64,000 nt of DNA, taken from NCBI GenBank assembly GCA_963778845.1, contig CAVZVW010000001.1, positions 682,001 to 746,000 of the forward strand. Reading direction: 5' to 3'. Source of the DNA: CAVZVW01 sp963778845 (lineage in GTDB: Bacteria > Actinomycetota > Actinomycetes > Actinomycetales > Kineosporiaceae). Below, one piece after another: positions 41,524 to 51,977 of the stretch. Position numbers and translations under genes: made by a program. Within the stretch, counting starts at the first letter, position 1, and the number at the start of each line of letters is the position of its first letter. Below the pieces are notes generated by a model that saw only the letters and a program-made list of their open reading frames with translations, was not told the DNA's origin and searched no databases.

Positions 41524-43207
41524 TCACTCGGTCGCCTGACTCCGGGCGTGGTGCGGGCCGGACTCGACGTGGCCTCCGCCGTGACCCCGTGGAGACAGCA
41601 CCGTGGTGTCGAAGGCCATCTTCGCCACCATCGTGGCGAAGGTCTTCGACATGAAGGTGAGCACCCGCGGGTCGTTGTTGGCCAGGTTGTCGCACCAGCG
41701 GAACGGGTTGTCGACGCAGCCGCCGTCGGTGCTCCCGAGGGTGCCCTCGAAGTTACCGGTCTGGCCGCCGAACAGCGCGACGTCCGAGGCCAACTTGCAG
41801 CAGTCCTGGCCGGTGAGCACACCGCTGGCCGGGATCCCCGCCTGCTCGAACACGAAGGCGTCGGTGCCGTCCGCCGAGAACAAGATGTTGTTCTTCCCGA
41901 TCGACGTGAGGTAGTCGATGCCGTAGTCACGCGCCACCCGGGACGGTGCGTTGATGGTGGGTGACATCGGTGTGCCCGGGCCGCGGCCGAACAGGTTGAC
42001 CCCTTCCGGGTCGAGCACCCCGGCGACGTAGTTCGGCGTGGCCAGCACGTCGGCGTCCAGGTCGAAACTTGATCTTGCTGAGCTCGGTCGCCGACAGGCT
42101 GCTGATGTAGTAGTTCGACCCGAGCAGGCCGAGCTCCTCACCGCCGAACCAGATGAACCGCAGCTTGTTCGGGGTCCTCGTGTTCTTCAGCTGCTGCGCG
42201 ATGTCGAGGATCGCGGCCGAGCCGGAGGCGTTGTCCAGCATGCCGGCGCCGAAGATCGCGTCCAGGTGCGCGTCCACGACCAACACGCTGTTCGGGTCGC
42301 CACCCTTCGACTCGGCGATGACGTTGTAGTCCAGGGCGTTCGGGTTCTGGATCGACTGGACGTCGATGGTCAGCGTCGGAAGCGGTGACCCGGCGATAAT
42401 CGCCTGCTGGTACTGGCTGAACAGGTCGCTGCCCACGGCGAACGGGCTGAACGCGACGGGGATGTGCAGAGCGGCCGGGGAGCCGTCTGCCAGGACGAGC
42501 GAACCACTGAGCGGACCGGTCCGGCCGGCGTTGCCCTCGTTGAAGATGATGACTCCGCTCGCCCCCGCGGCCTGCGCGTTGGTGGCCTTCGTGCCGAAGG
42601 TGCAGGTGCCGCGCTGGATCAGGGCGATCCGCCCGGGTACGAAGCCGCTGAAGTCACCGGCGATGCAGCCGCTCGCCGAGGGCGGGGTGCCGGGGGTGGT
42701 GAGGTTGATCCCACCCGCGGGCTGCAGCGCCGCGGCGGTCGCGGTGCCGGCCACGCGTCCCGGGTTGAAGTCACTGCCTAGGGCGTAGTCGTGCGCAGTC
42801 GGCGAGACCTCCTTCATCACGGGTGTGCCGACGAAGCTGAAGTAGGGGAAGGTGTACGTCTGGATCTTGACGTTGTACCCGGCGTCCTTCATCACCTTCG
42901 CGACGTAGTCGACCGAGGCCTTGTAGCCGGGCTCACCGGAGTTGCGCGAGGGATGACCGTCGGCCCCAGGGTTGGCGTCCGCAATCGCCTGGAAGGCCTT
43001 CATGTGCTTCCACAGGTCGGCCGTGGTGACGCACTCGACGAGCTTGGCGGCCGAGTTGTTGACGCGGTGCGCGCAGGCCGTCGGGCCAGCCGCGTCCGCT
43101 GCCTGGGTCATCAGCGGGATCAGCCCGGCGGTGGCGGTCAGGACTGCCGCGCCGACGGCGATCCGTGCCGACCGCGTCCTACCCGGTTTGCGAGGAAGGG
43201 GTGCCAT
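41524..43207 (-). pseudogene. Secreted M28 aminopeptidase with PA domain, frameshifted
   Basis: About 560 aa if restored. A signal peptide (IAVGAAVLTATAGLIPLMTQ, AADAA) starts at the ATG at 43207. A protease-associated insert (GRIALIQRGTCTFGTKATNA, SGVIIFNEG) precedes zinc-ligand motifs VVDAHLDAIFGAG (His, Asp), MLDNASGSAAILD and FGGEELGLLGS (Glu-Glu). At 42065-42067 an AAA run breaks the frame: reading continues correctly after removing one A (SKIKF then DLDADVLATPNYVAG) to a stop at 41524. The rest is clean, so it is either a single sequencing insertion or a recent inactivation. The gene lies between two copies of a 42-bp repeat. Confidence 0.85.
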
Positions 43208-43531
43208 GACGTGTCTCCCGTCTTGTCACAGATCGATCACCGACGGTGGCCTCGGTTTATCCACTCTGGAGGAGGAGATCCCGACACGCCATACTCTGAC
43301 CGCAATCATTGTGATTCGCGGGCTCCTCGACGGCGGGCACGCAGCACTCAGGGGCAGGTCCCAGACGACTTGCCGAGGCAGATGCGGTCGGGCCCGGATG
43401 GCGGCGGAGTGCCCGTCGCTGAACCTGAGCGTCCTCGACTGCCAGGGCGTGCTCGCGACTGGGTCGGGACCCCGGCTACCTCGACACCTACATCGCGGCC
43501 CACCGCAGCTGACACCCACCGCAGCACAACG
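43208..43531. other. 324-bp intergenic region containing repeat copy B
   Basis: No gene supported. It contains the 42-bp repeat copy B at 43481-43522, 9 bp beyond the CorA stop. The region upstream of it (43400-43480) does not match the patatin gene, so only the 3' tip was duplicated. Confidence 0.6.
43481..43522 (+). repeat. 42-bp direct repeat, copy B
   Basis: Exact copy of 41289-41330. It translates in one frame to the patatin C-terminus (DTYIAAHRS, stop), but no patatin coding sequence precedes it. Confidence 0.9.
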
Positions 43532-44564
43532 TCAGGGGCCCTCGGCGGCCTGGGCGCCGATGCCCGGCTCCGCCCGGGAGCGCGCGTTGTACCGGAACCA
43601 GACGTAAAGAAGCAGGCAGGGAACCAGCAGTCCCCCGATGCCGAAGGCCACGAAGGCCACGGGCCCTTCGACATGAGTGTTGAGCCAGGCGAAGTTCTGC
43701 CCGAAGAAGCCGGTGACGAAGGTCAGCGGCAGGAACACCGTGGCCAGGATCGTCAGCTGCTCCATGGTCGCGCTCTGCCGAACACTGATCTTGTTCTGCT
43801 CCACCGAGATCACCGCGATGTTCGCCTCGAGGATGGTCGTGAGCAGGTCCCGCTGGGCGGCCACCTCCTCGTTCACCAGGGCCAGGTGGTCGTGGACGTC
43901 GCGGAAGTAGGGCCGTAGCTCTCCTCCCCCTGCGCTGCGTTCGACGGTGCGCGAGCACAGCGAGCAAGGGATGCACCGCTCGGTAGAAGTCCGTGGCCTC
44001 CCGGCGTAGGAGGTAGATGCGCTCGGTGGGCGCCACAGCACCGGAGAACACCGTCGCCTCCACCTGCTCGATGTCGTGCTCGAGCTCAGCCACAACCGGC
44101 CCGTACCCGTCGACGACCTGGTCGAGGATCGCCCACAACGCCGAGCCGCTGCCCGACTCCAGCAGCTCCGGGCTGCGCTCCAGCCGCTCCCGGGCCCCGC
44201 GCAGCTCGCTGGCCGCGCCCTGGCGCACGGTGATCACGAAGCTGGGCCCGATGAAGATGCTGATCTCACCGAAGTCGAGCTCCTCGCTCGCGTCGTCGTA
44301 GCGCGCCGTCCGAAGGATCACCAGGCGCACCTCGCCGTCGTACTGCTCGACCTTCGGCCGCAGGTGGAAGGTCTGGGCGTCCTCGACTGCCAGGACGTGC
44401 AGCCCGAAGGCGTCACGAACCTCGGCCAGCTCCTCCACGGTCGGCTCGAACATCCCGAGCCACACGAACCCGCCCTGGCGGCATCGCGCGGCGGCCTCCT
44501 CCAGCGGCAGCGCGCCGTCCTGCTGGCGATGCCCGTCCCGGTAGTGCGCGCAGTCGATGATCAT
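43532..44564 (-). pseudogene. CorA-family magnesium/cobalt transporter, frameshifted
   Basis: About 340 aa if restored. The N-terminal cytoplasmic domain is clear (FVWLGMFEPTVEELAEVRDA, FGEISIFIGPSFVITVRQGA, GYGPVVAELEHDIEQVEATV). A single +1 shift near 43945-43965 moves the frame, after which the helical stalk (AAQRDLLTTILEANIAVISV) and the membrane segment with the CorA-type GFFGQNFAWL (the GMN position reads GQN) and final VAFGIGGLLVPCLLLYVWF TM follow. The variant GQN is a known CorA-family deviation. The ATG at 44564 has AGGAGGA 7 nt upstream. The break may be a sequencing insertion; divalent cation transport is inferred from family. Confidence 0.85.
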
Positions 44565-44741
44565 CTCGGTCCTCCTGTCGCGGCGGCCGCGGCAGCGCCG
44601 CGTACCCTCCCGGGTGAGGGTCAGCCGGGCTCGTCGGCAACAGGCAAGCACCGAAAGCCCCCGACTGCGCGCTCACGGCAGGACGACGGACCGGATGGAC
44701 GTCGAAGGTGTCGATTCCGAGGTGCCGCACTCGTAGTAGCA

Positions 44742-44987
44742 GTGCAGGCTCGGCACCGGGCCGGTCGACCGGCTCCGGCGCGAGGCCTCACGCCACGACC
44801 GCCACGTCCAGGCCGCCCTGCTGCACGAGGGTGCCGCCGAGCCCGAGCAGGCGGGGCCGGTGAGGGACGACCGCCTGCGGCTGATGTTCACCTGCTGCCA
44901 CCCGGCCCTCGCGCATCCGGCACAGGTGGCGCTGACGCCGCCGAGCATGCGTTCCTGGAGCGGCGCCGCGACGAGGCCCGGACCTGA
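44742..44987 (+). pseudogene. Relic of an ECF-type sigma factor
   Basis: The plus strand reads VDRLRREASRHDRHVQAALL and then VRDDRLRLMFTCCHPALAHP, a signature of the SigJ/DUF6596-type ECF sigma factors. After AQVALT the frame changes and only a C-terminal AEHAFLERRRDEAR-like tail remains, ending in TGA at 44987. Most of region 4 is missing, so this is an internally deleted, non-functional remnant. No start codon or upstream sigma-2 region was found. Confidence 0.6.
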
Positions 44988-45123
44988 CGGCGGCACCGGT
45001 CCTGCGACGCCATCGGCAGGGCGGAGGCCGTGCCATCATCGGGGTGGCCACGGCCGGTGTCGGCCGACGCCGGCCACGCGTCGGCGCCCGAGGGACCGGA
45101 CGTCGCGAAGGAGGGGACCCCGG

Positions 45124-45684
45124 GTGAGCAGCACAACCGACGTCACCGAGCACCGACTCCCCAGCGCCCGCCGACGACTAGTGCGCTCGGCGGCGGTCGC
45201 CGTGCTGATGGTGCTCGCGTACGCGGCAGCGCCGACCCCGCAGACGGTGCACGCGGCCGCCGTCACCTTCGTCATCTTCCTCGCCGCCTTCGCCGGGCTG
45301 GCCGCCTACCTCGTGGTGCTGCTGCGCTGGCGCCGGGGATCCGGGTCCTACGACATCGGCACCATCATCGAGTCCATGGCGCTCGTGGTCCTCGCCACCG
45401 TGCTGGTGTTCGCACTGATCTACCTGCGGCTGGCGCAGACCCCCGGGCAGTTCGAGAGCCTGAGCACGCACGCGGACGCGCTGTACTTCACCATGGCCAC
45501 CGTGACCACGGTCGGCTACGGCGACGTGCACGCGGTGGGCCAGGCCGCCCGGATCGTCGTCACCGCGCAGCTCGTCCTCGACGTCCTTCTCGTCGGTGGG
45601 CTGGTGCGGATCGCGGCCACCCTCGTGGCCGCGAAGCGGCCGACCGGACCGGCTGACCCCTCCTCGAGCCGCACCGACGGGTGA
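45124..45684 (+). CDS. Two-TM potassium channel protein
   Basis: 186 aa. Two hydrophobic helices precede the pore module (AAVAVLMVLAYAAAP and VTFVIFLAAFAGLAAYLVVL). A third TM (SMALVVLATVLVFALIYLRL) leads into the pore loop with the selectivity filter TVGYGD (within TMATVTTVGYGDVH), followed by the inner helix VTAQLVLDVLLVGGLVRIAA. It lacks a C-terminal RCK domain. The GTG at 45124 has AAGGAGGGG upstream. Convergent with the RDD gene, leaving only 4 bp between stops. Confidence 0.88.
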   Translation: MSSTTDVTEHRLPSARRRLVRSAAVAVLMVLAYAAAPTPQTVHAAAVTFVIFLAAFAGLAAYLVVLLRWRRGSGSYDIGTIIESMALVVLATVLVFALIYLRLAQTPGQFESLSTHADALYFTMATVTTVGYGDVHAVGQAARIVVTAQLVLDVLLVGGLVRIAATLVAAKRPTGPADPSSSRTDG

Positions 45685-45688
45685 GCGG

Positions 45689-46234
45689 TCAGGACGACGG
45701 AGCCGGTGACTCGGGCGTCTCCTCCGGCGCCGGCGGCGTCTCGACGACGGCATCGGCCTCGCCGCGCCAACGCGTCGTCCAGTCGTGGATGACGGAGGTG
45801 CGCAGCACCGTGTCCTGCAACGAGCGGTTCTGCCGGCTGCCCGCAACCCACACCAGCCCGATCGGGAACACGACGTAGAAGGCCGCCCGCAAGAACGCCG
45901 TGGGCACGTGCAGCCGCCCCCCGTGCCGGTCGACCACCCGCAGGCCCATGAGGCGGTTGCCGTACGACCGGCCGGTGACCGCCCACGCGGCGGTCAGGTA
46001 GACCGCGAGCACGACGTACCAGGACAACACCCCGAGAACCGGCTCGACGTCGGGCAGAGACAACCGCCGGGGGTGGGCGAGGAACAGTACGAGGGCCCAC
46101 CCCGCATAAACGCCGACCAGGCCCACCACGACGACGACGGCGTCGACCGCGGCGGCGAGGAACCGCGTGACCAGCCCCGCGCGGTGGCCCTGGTAGGGCC
46201 TGGCCTCCCGGGGGACGGCGGACACGTGGCTCAC
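45689..46234 (-). CDS. RDD family membrane protein
   Basis: 181 aa. The RDD motif order is visible: GLVTRFLAAAVDAVVVVVGL (the R...D pattern of TM1), a second TM (VLGVLSWYVVLAVYLTAAWA), TGRSYGNRLMGLRVVDRHGG (the second conserved block), then a TM with AFYVVFPIGLVWVAGSRQN and LQDTVLRTSVIHDW (RDD third block). The function of the family is unclear; ion or amino-acid transport has been suggested for some. The GTG at 46234 overlaps the stop of the upstream repeat protein gene (GTGA), so the two are translationally coupled. Confidence 0.85.
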   Translation of the reverse strand: MSHVSAVPREARPYQGHRAGLVTRFLAAAVDAVVVVVGLVGVYAGWALVLFLAHPRRLSLPDVEPVLGVLSWYVVLAVYLTAAWAVTGRSYGNRLMGLRVVDRHGGRLHVPTAFLRAAFYVVFPIGLVWVAGSRQNRSLQDTVLRTSVIHDWTTRWRGEADAVVETPPAPEETPESPAPSS

Positions 46235-47169
46235 GACGGCCCCCGGGGGTCGCCGACCTCGGCCGGGTGGTCGGTGACCTCGGTCGACGGCTCCCGCCCC
46301 GTGCTCGTCGAACGCTGGCGACGCCGCAGGAAGAGCCGGTCGACGATGCGGGCGACGGCCTCGTCGGCGTCGATGCTCTGCATCCGCACGCCGCGAACGG
46401 CCTCGGAGGCCACGGACCCGGTGGACTGGCGGATGATCTCGGGGAGGTCGATGGCGTTGATCACCTGCTCCGCCAGGCCGACGAGGTCGATGCGGTCGAT
46501 CACCGCGTCGATGTCCAGCCGGCGCGCGACGGCGTCCACGTCGAGCCGCGCTGCGACCGCGTCGAGGTCCACCCCGGCGACCACGGCATCGAGGTCGACG
46601 CGTTGGATGACGATCTCGGTGAGATCGAGGCGGTCGATGACGGCGTTGACGTCGAGCCGTTCAGCGACGGCATCGAGGTCGACGCCCGCGACGATGGCGT
46701 CAAGGTCGACGTGACGGCGGACGATGTCCGTGAGGGAGATCTGCTCCAGCAGCAGCTCCGTGACCGCGGGGATGAGCACCGTGAGCACGCGGACGAGGTC
46801 CTCGCGCGCTGCCTCGCGCTCGCGGCGTCCACGGCGGGCCCAGGCGTCGATCACGCCCGCGGGATGGCGCGACGCCGGTACCAGCGGCGGGTGCAGTGCC
46901 AGCTGCGCCACGGGCCCCAGCAGGCGCATGGCGACCTGGCCCGTGGTGGCGAGGCCCTTGCCCGCGGCCAGCCCCGCCCCCAGTGCGGCGTCCCAGCCCC
47001 GGCCGGATGTCATCGACGACCGGCCCAGGGCGGCGGCCACCGCGGTCCCGGCGAGCTGCACGCCGCCGAGCACGAGGCGCTCCATCTGGTGCCCGGGCCC
47101 GATCGGCGCCGGCGTGTGGCTCGGCGTCACGGGCACCGGCAAGGTCGACATCCACCCATCGTGGCCCAT
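46231..47169 (-). CDS. Nonapeptide-repeat protein coupled to RDD gene
   Basis: 312 aa. The middle (about residues 150-235) is built of nine or ten consecutive 9-residue units with Asp at positions 2 and often 4: VDLDAIVAG, VDLDAVAER, LDVNAVIDR, LDLTEIVIQ(R), VDLDAVVAG, VDLDAVAAR, LDVDAVARR, LDIDAVIDR, IDLVGLAEQ. This predicts a regular solenoid or amphipathic helix stack. The first 120 residues are Ala/Gly-rich with two weakly hydrophobic stretches. The last 70 contain EAVRGVRMQSIDADEAVARI and an Arg-rich tail. The ATG at 47169 has GGTGAG upstream; ATG 47151 is possible. Family function unknown; coupled to the RDD gene. Confidence 0.75.
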   Translation of the reverse strand: MGHDGWMSTLPVPVTPSHTPAPIGPGHQMERLVLGGVQLAGTAVAAALGRSSMTSGRGWDAALGAGLAAGKGLATTGQVAMRLLGPVAQLALHPPLVPASRHPAGVIDAWARRGRREREAAREDLVRVLTVLIPAVTELLLEQISLTDIVRRHVDLDAIVAGVDLDAVAERLDVNAVIDRLDLTEIVIQRVDLDAVVAGVDLDAVAARLDVDAVARRLDIDAVIDRIDLVGLAEQVINAIDLPEIIRQSTGSVASEAVRGVRMQSIDADEAVARIVDRLFLRRRQRSTSTGREPSTEVTDHPAEVGDPRGPS

Positions 47170-47246
47170 CGGCTCACCGGCCGACCAGCCGTCGCCGGTG
47201 GCGCAGCCGTTCGGTCGAGTGCAGAGCACCTCGGCCCTCGGGGGCG

Positions 47247-47567
47247 TCAGTCACCGGGGAACACACCCGGGAAGCCTTCCTGGAGGCCGCCGGACGGTCT
47301 GCCCCGGCCGCCCCCTGAGCTGGAGGCCCAGGCCTCGAGCGCGCGCAGCCGGCGGGTGGTCGGCCAGTCGGCGAACGCGAACACGAGGAAGAAGATCACG
47401 TTCAGCACAGGGACGAACCCGATGAGCAGCCACCAGCCGGAGTAGCCGGCCTTGTGCAGGATCCTCACGTAAGCCATGAGGAACACGACGGCGATGACGA
47501 GCCCGACCGCGGCCCCCACGCCGAGCACACCGACCGAGGCGTTCCAGTTACCGTTGCTGTCCGTCAT
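47247..47567 (-). CDS. Small two-TM membrane protein
   Basis: 106 aa. TM1 (GVGAAVGLVIAVVFLMAYVR) is followed by ILHKAGYSGWWLLIGFVPVL (the AGYSGWW motif and start of TM2), NVIFFLVFAFADWPTTRRLR, and a Gly/Ser-rich tail. AGYSGWW-type proteins are common, short and uncharacterised. The ATG at 47567 has AGGAAGCAGGAG immediately upstream. It is the next gene in the same direction after the phosphoesterase, beyond a strong terminator. Confidence 0.7.
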   Translation of the reverse strand: MTDSNGNWNASVGVLGVGAAVGLVIAVVFLMAYVRILHKAGYSGWWLLIGFVPVLNVIFFLVFAFADWPTTRRLRALEAWASSSGGGRGRPSGGLQEGFPGVFPGD

Positions 47568-47608
47568 CTCCTGCTTCCTGGTCAGCCCGAAGGCAGTATG
47601 CCGGTGGC

Positions 47609-47651
47609 GCGGCGGCCACGGGCCCGTTCGCCGCGGGCCCGTGGCCGCCGC
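47609..47651 (-). terminator. 18-bp perfect GC hairpin after phosphoesterase gene
   Basis: A GC-rich 18-bp arm (47609-47626) pairs exactly with 47634-47651 around a 7-nt loop. It starts 7 bp beyond the stop codon of the minus-strand phosphoesterase gene (47659). It lacks a T-run. Confidence 0.85.
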
Positions 47652-47658
47652 CGGGGCG

Positions 47659-49308
47659 TCAGCTGTCGGCGCCTCCCACGCGCAGCGAGGCACGCAGGTC
47701 GGCCACCCGGCCGTCACGGGTGTCGGTACCCAACGGCGCCAGGTGCAGGCCGTGCTCGATCGTCGCCAGGATCGACGTCGTGTCGTACACGGTGTGGTCG
47801 ACGCCCGAGCGCCGCAGTCCCGCGGAGATCACCAGTGCCGGGATGCGCGTGCCGGGCCCGAACTGGTCGTGCGGGCCGGCCGTGCCACTGCCCTGCCCGG
47901 GCGGGGAGACGTGGTCCCACTGCCCGCCGAACTCGTCGTAGGTGACCACGATGAGCGTGTCGCGGCCCTGCGGACCCTGGGTGATCCTCTTGATCAGGTC
48001 CACCAGGTGGGCGCTGCCCGACGTCTCGTTCGTGTAGCCGGGGTGCTCGTTCTCCTCACCGATCGGCTTCACGAAGCTCACCGCGGGAAGCGTTCCCGTG
48101 CTGACCGCGGCGTCGAAGTCGGTCTCGTCCTTCAGGTGCGCCCGTCCCGGCTGGCCCGGTGCGTACGCGGCGAAGTAGTTGAACGGCTGGTGGTGGTACT
48201 GGAACAGCGGGTCGGGGGTCCCGGCGTTCGCCGCGTCCCAGCCCCCGGAGTACCAGGCCCACGAGACGCCGGCGGCGCTCATGCGGTCGCCGATGTTGGG
48301 GTAGGTCGCGTCGTCGACCAGCGGCAGGATGGCACCGCCGCCGTGCGGTGTGCTCGCGGGCTGGATCGTGTTCACTGCGAGGTCGCCGCAGGCCACGTTG
48401 GGGTTGGCGCCGACGTGGGTGACCGGGTCGCACGCCTGGGTGAGCGGGCTGTCTGCCACCGCTCCCGTCGGGGTGTACTGCGGGTAGAACGGGTTGGGGA
48501 AGCCGTTGCTGTCGACGACCGAGTGTCGGCCGGCGTTGGCTCCCGTGCCGCTCGCGCTCGAGTCGAACGGCGCTCGGGCCGCTATCAGGTACTGGTGGTT
48601 GAGGAACGACCCGCCGAACGCCGCCTGGAAGAACCGGTCGGCGACGACGTAGTTCGGTGCCCCGTGACCGTGCAGGTACTGCCAGATCGGCAGGCTGCGG
48701 GTGTCGTAGACGCCCATCGTGAGCCCGACGGCGTCGCTGCCGGTGACGTAGCGGTCCTGCTTGCCGCCGTCCAGCTGGTACTGCTCCTGGTAGAAGCGGT
48801 GCACCAGGTCCCTCGTGCATCCGCCCGGTTGGCCGCTGCCGTTCAGCACCCCGTTGGGGAGGAACGGGACGCTGCCCGGTATCGGGCACGTGGTCGAGGC
48901 CGGCGTGATGATGCTGTCGACCCGGAAGGGCGCGTTGCCGAACGCGCTCGCCGGGGTGCCGTGGGCGACGTCCGAGCACGTGCTCGGCAGCGGCGGGGAG
49001 GTGAGGTTGACGTCGGTCTGCCGCAGGCAGGAGTACGCCGTGCCGTCCTGCGCGACCTGGACGGTGCGCGACGCCGGGGCGTTGGCGATGCCGTCGACCC
49101 GGTCTCCCCCCACCCGGCCCCACGTGCCGTAGAGGTTGTCGAAGCTGTGGTTCTCCTCGTAGATGACCACCAGGTGGCTGAAGCCGCCGATCACGTGACC
49201 GTGGTCGTCGCGGGCCTGCGCCAGCGGGCTGGCCGCCACTGACGCGACGACGAGACCTGCTACGGACACTGCGGTGATCACTGTTCGATGCCGGGCGGGA
49301 CGTCTCAT
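47659..49308 (-). CDS. Secreted phosphoesterase / acid phosphatase (phospholipase C-like family)
   Basis: 549 aa. Signal peptide at residues 1-32 (VITAVSVAGLVVASVAASPL, AQA cleavage). The family-defining metal motif HLVVIYEENHSFDNLYGTWG (Glu and Asn ligands) is near residue 45. LPAVSFVKPIGEENEHPGY is mid-protein, and LIVVTYDEFGGQWDHVSPPG (Asp, Glu, Asp/His) and GTRIPALVISAGLRRSGVDH follow. Members include bacterial acid phosphatases and phospholipases C; which activity applies here is not decidable. The ATG at 49308 has GAGGGAGG 4-5 nt upstream. Confidence 0.9.
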   Translation of the reverse strand: MRRPARHRTVITAVSVAGLVVASVAASPLAQARDDHGHVIGGFSHLVVIYEENHSFDNLYGTWGRVGGDRVDGIANAPASRTVQVAQDGTAYSCLRQTDVNLTSPPLPSTCSDVAHGTPASAFGNAPFRVDSIITPASTTCPIPGSVPFLPNGVLNGSGQPGGCTRDLVHRFYQEQYQLDGGKQDRYVTGSDAVGLTMGVYDTRSLPIWQYLHGHGAPNYVVADRFFQAAFGGSFLNHQYLIAARAPFDSSASGTGANAGRHSVVDSNGFPNPFYPQYTPTGAVADSPLTQACDPVTHVGANPNVACGDLAVNTIQPASTPHGGGAILPLVDDATYPNIGDRMSAAGVSWAWYSGGWDAANAGTPDPLFQYHHQPFNYFAAYAPGQPGRAHLKDETDFDAAVSTGTLPAVSFVKPIGEENEHPGYTNETSGSAHLVDLIKRITQGPQGRDTLIVVTYDEFGGQWDHVSPPGQGSGTAGPHDQFGPGTRIPALVISAGLRRSGVDHTVYDTTSILATIEHGLHLAPLGTDTRDGRVADLRASLRVGGADS

Positions 49309-49455
49309 GGAGCCTCCCTCGAGATCGCCGGGCAGGTCATACCCGGCCCAACAACCCATCGCGGGCGAATGCTACTGGCTCCGGGGGCACCGTGACCTGC
49401 CGAAGCGGCCCCGGTGTCCCGGCGCCCCCGAGGAAGCGCGGTCATGATCGTCGAG

Positions 49456-50684
49456 CTACAGCACCCGGCCGGCCGCCGACGACGGCACCGCCCGCAGGAA
49501 CGACGGCGCCCCGAACCGACGCCGGGCGAAGGCCGCCGTGACCGCGCCGGCGACCGCCTCGACCTCCGCGCACCCGACGAGTGCGATCGCGGACCCGCCG
49601 AACCCGCCACCGGTCATCCGGGCACCCAGCGCCCCGCGCGTCCAGGGCCGCCGCGCACGCGACGTCCAGCTCCTCGCACGACACCTCGAAGTCCAGCCGC
49701 AGCGACGCGTGCGAGGCGTCCAGGAGCGGGCCGACCTCGCGGACCCGCCCCGCCCCCAGCAGGCGCACCACCTCGGCGACCCGCGCGACCTCCGTGACCA
49801 CGTGCCGAACCCGACGGCGCAGCTCCTCGTCCGGCAGCTGCGAGAGCAGGCGCGGCAGGTCGGCCGGCGGCACCTCGCCGAGCCGATGGACGCCGAGCAG
49901 GCGCGCGGCCTTGGCGCAGGCGTCCCGGCGCGAGCCGTACTGGCCGTCCACGAGCGCGTGGTGCGCCCGCGTGTCCATGACCAGCACCTCGAGCCCCTGA
50001 CCGACCGGGTCGAACGGCAGGTGCCGCGCGCTCAGGTCCCGGCAGTCCAGCACCAGGGCATGCCCGTCCCGGCACCGCAGCGCGGCCGACTGGTCCATGC
50101 CGCCCGTCGGAGCGCCGGCGATCTCGTTCTCCGCCCGCATGCACGCGCGCGCCAACCGCAGGCGCCCGCCGTCGTCACGGCCGAGACCGAGCCCGGCGAC
50201 GTCGTCGAGGGCCACCGCGACCGCGCACTCCAGTGCGGCCGAGCTGGACAGACCCGCGCCCAGAGGCACCTGCCCGTCCACGAGCAGGTCCATCCCCGGG
50301 ACCGGCGAGACCCTCGGCGCGCAGGGCCCACGCCACCCCGACGGCGTACCCGGCCCAGCCGGCGACCGACCCCGGGCCCACCTCGGCCAGCGATCCCGCC
50401 CAGCCCACGTCGGCGCCCAGCTGCCTGGTCCGCACGCGGATCAGCCCGTCGTCTCGGGCACGCAGGGCAACGAACGTCCGGTGCCGCAGGGCGAACGGCA
50501 CGCACGAGCCGCCGTTGTAGTCGACGTGCTCACCGATCAGGTTCACCCGCCCCGGTGCCGCCCAGACGCCGTCCGGCGCAGCAGCGAACACGCGCTCGAA
50601 GCCCTGCGCGACCCGCGCAGCCGCGTCGACACTCGACCCGGCGTCGTACCACGCGATCTCCTCGCCGGCCCCCGCAGCCGTCAC
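49456..50684 (-). pseudogene. galK: Galactokinase GalK, two frameshifts
   Basis: About 408 aa if restored; it phosphorylates galactose to galactose-1-phosphate in the Leloir pathway. GHMP-kinase motifs appear in order: PGRVNLIGEHVDYNGG (galactokinase signature), PLGAGLSSSAALE (ATP loop), PTGGMDQSAAL, and in the third frame MTGGGFGGSAIALVG. Frame changes occur near 50313 (extra G before VSPVPGMDLL) and near 49641 (extra C before ALGARMTGG), both +1 insertions. The real stop is TAG at 49456-49458. It follows galT by 112 bp and belongs to the galactose operon. The clean sequence between breaks favours sequencing error, but decay is possible. Confidence 0.85.
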
Positions 50685-50796
50685 CGGTCCACCGGCGCGC
50701 TCGACGCGTGCGAGGCACCAGGGGCGTCCCCGGAGCTCCGGGCGCCTTGGGCACCGGGGGCACCCTGGGAAGCCGGGGCGCCCGCGCGGCGGGTGC

Positions 50797-51934
<1,138 letters not shown>

Positions 51935-51977
51935 GAGATCTCCCTCCTGGCCCTCGGCACGCGCACTCCGACAGCCC

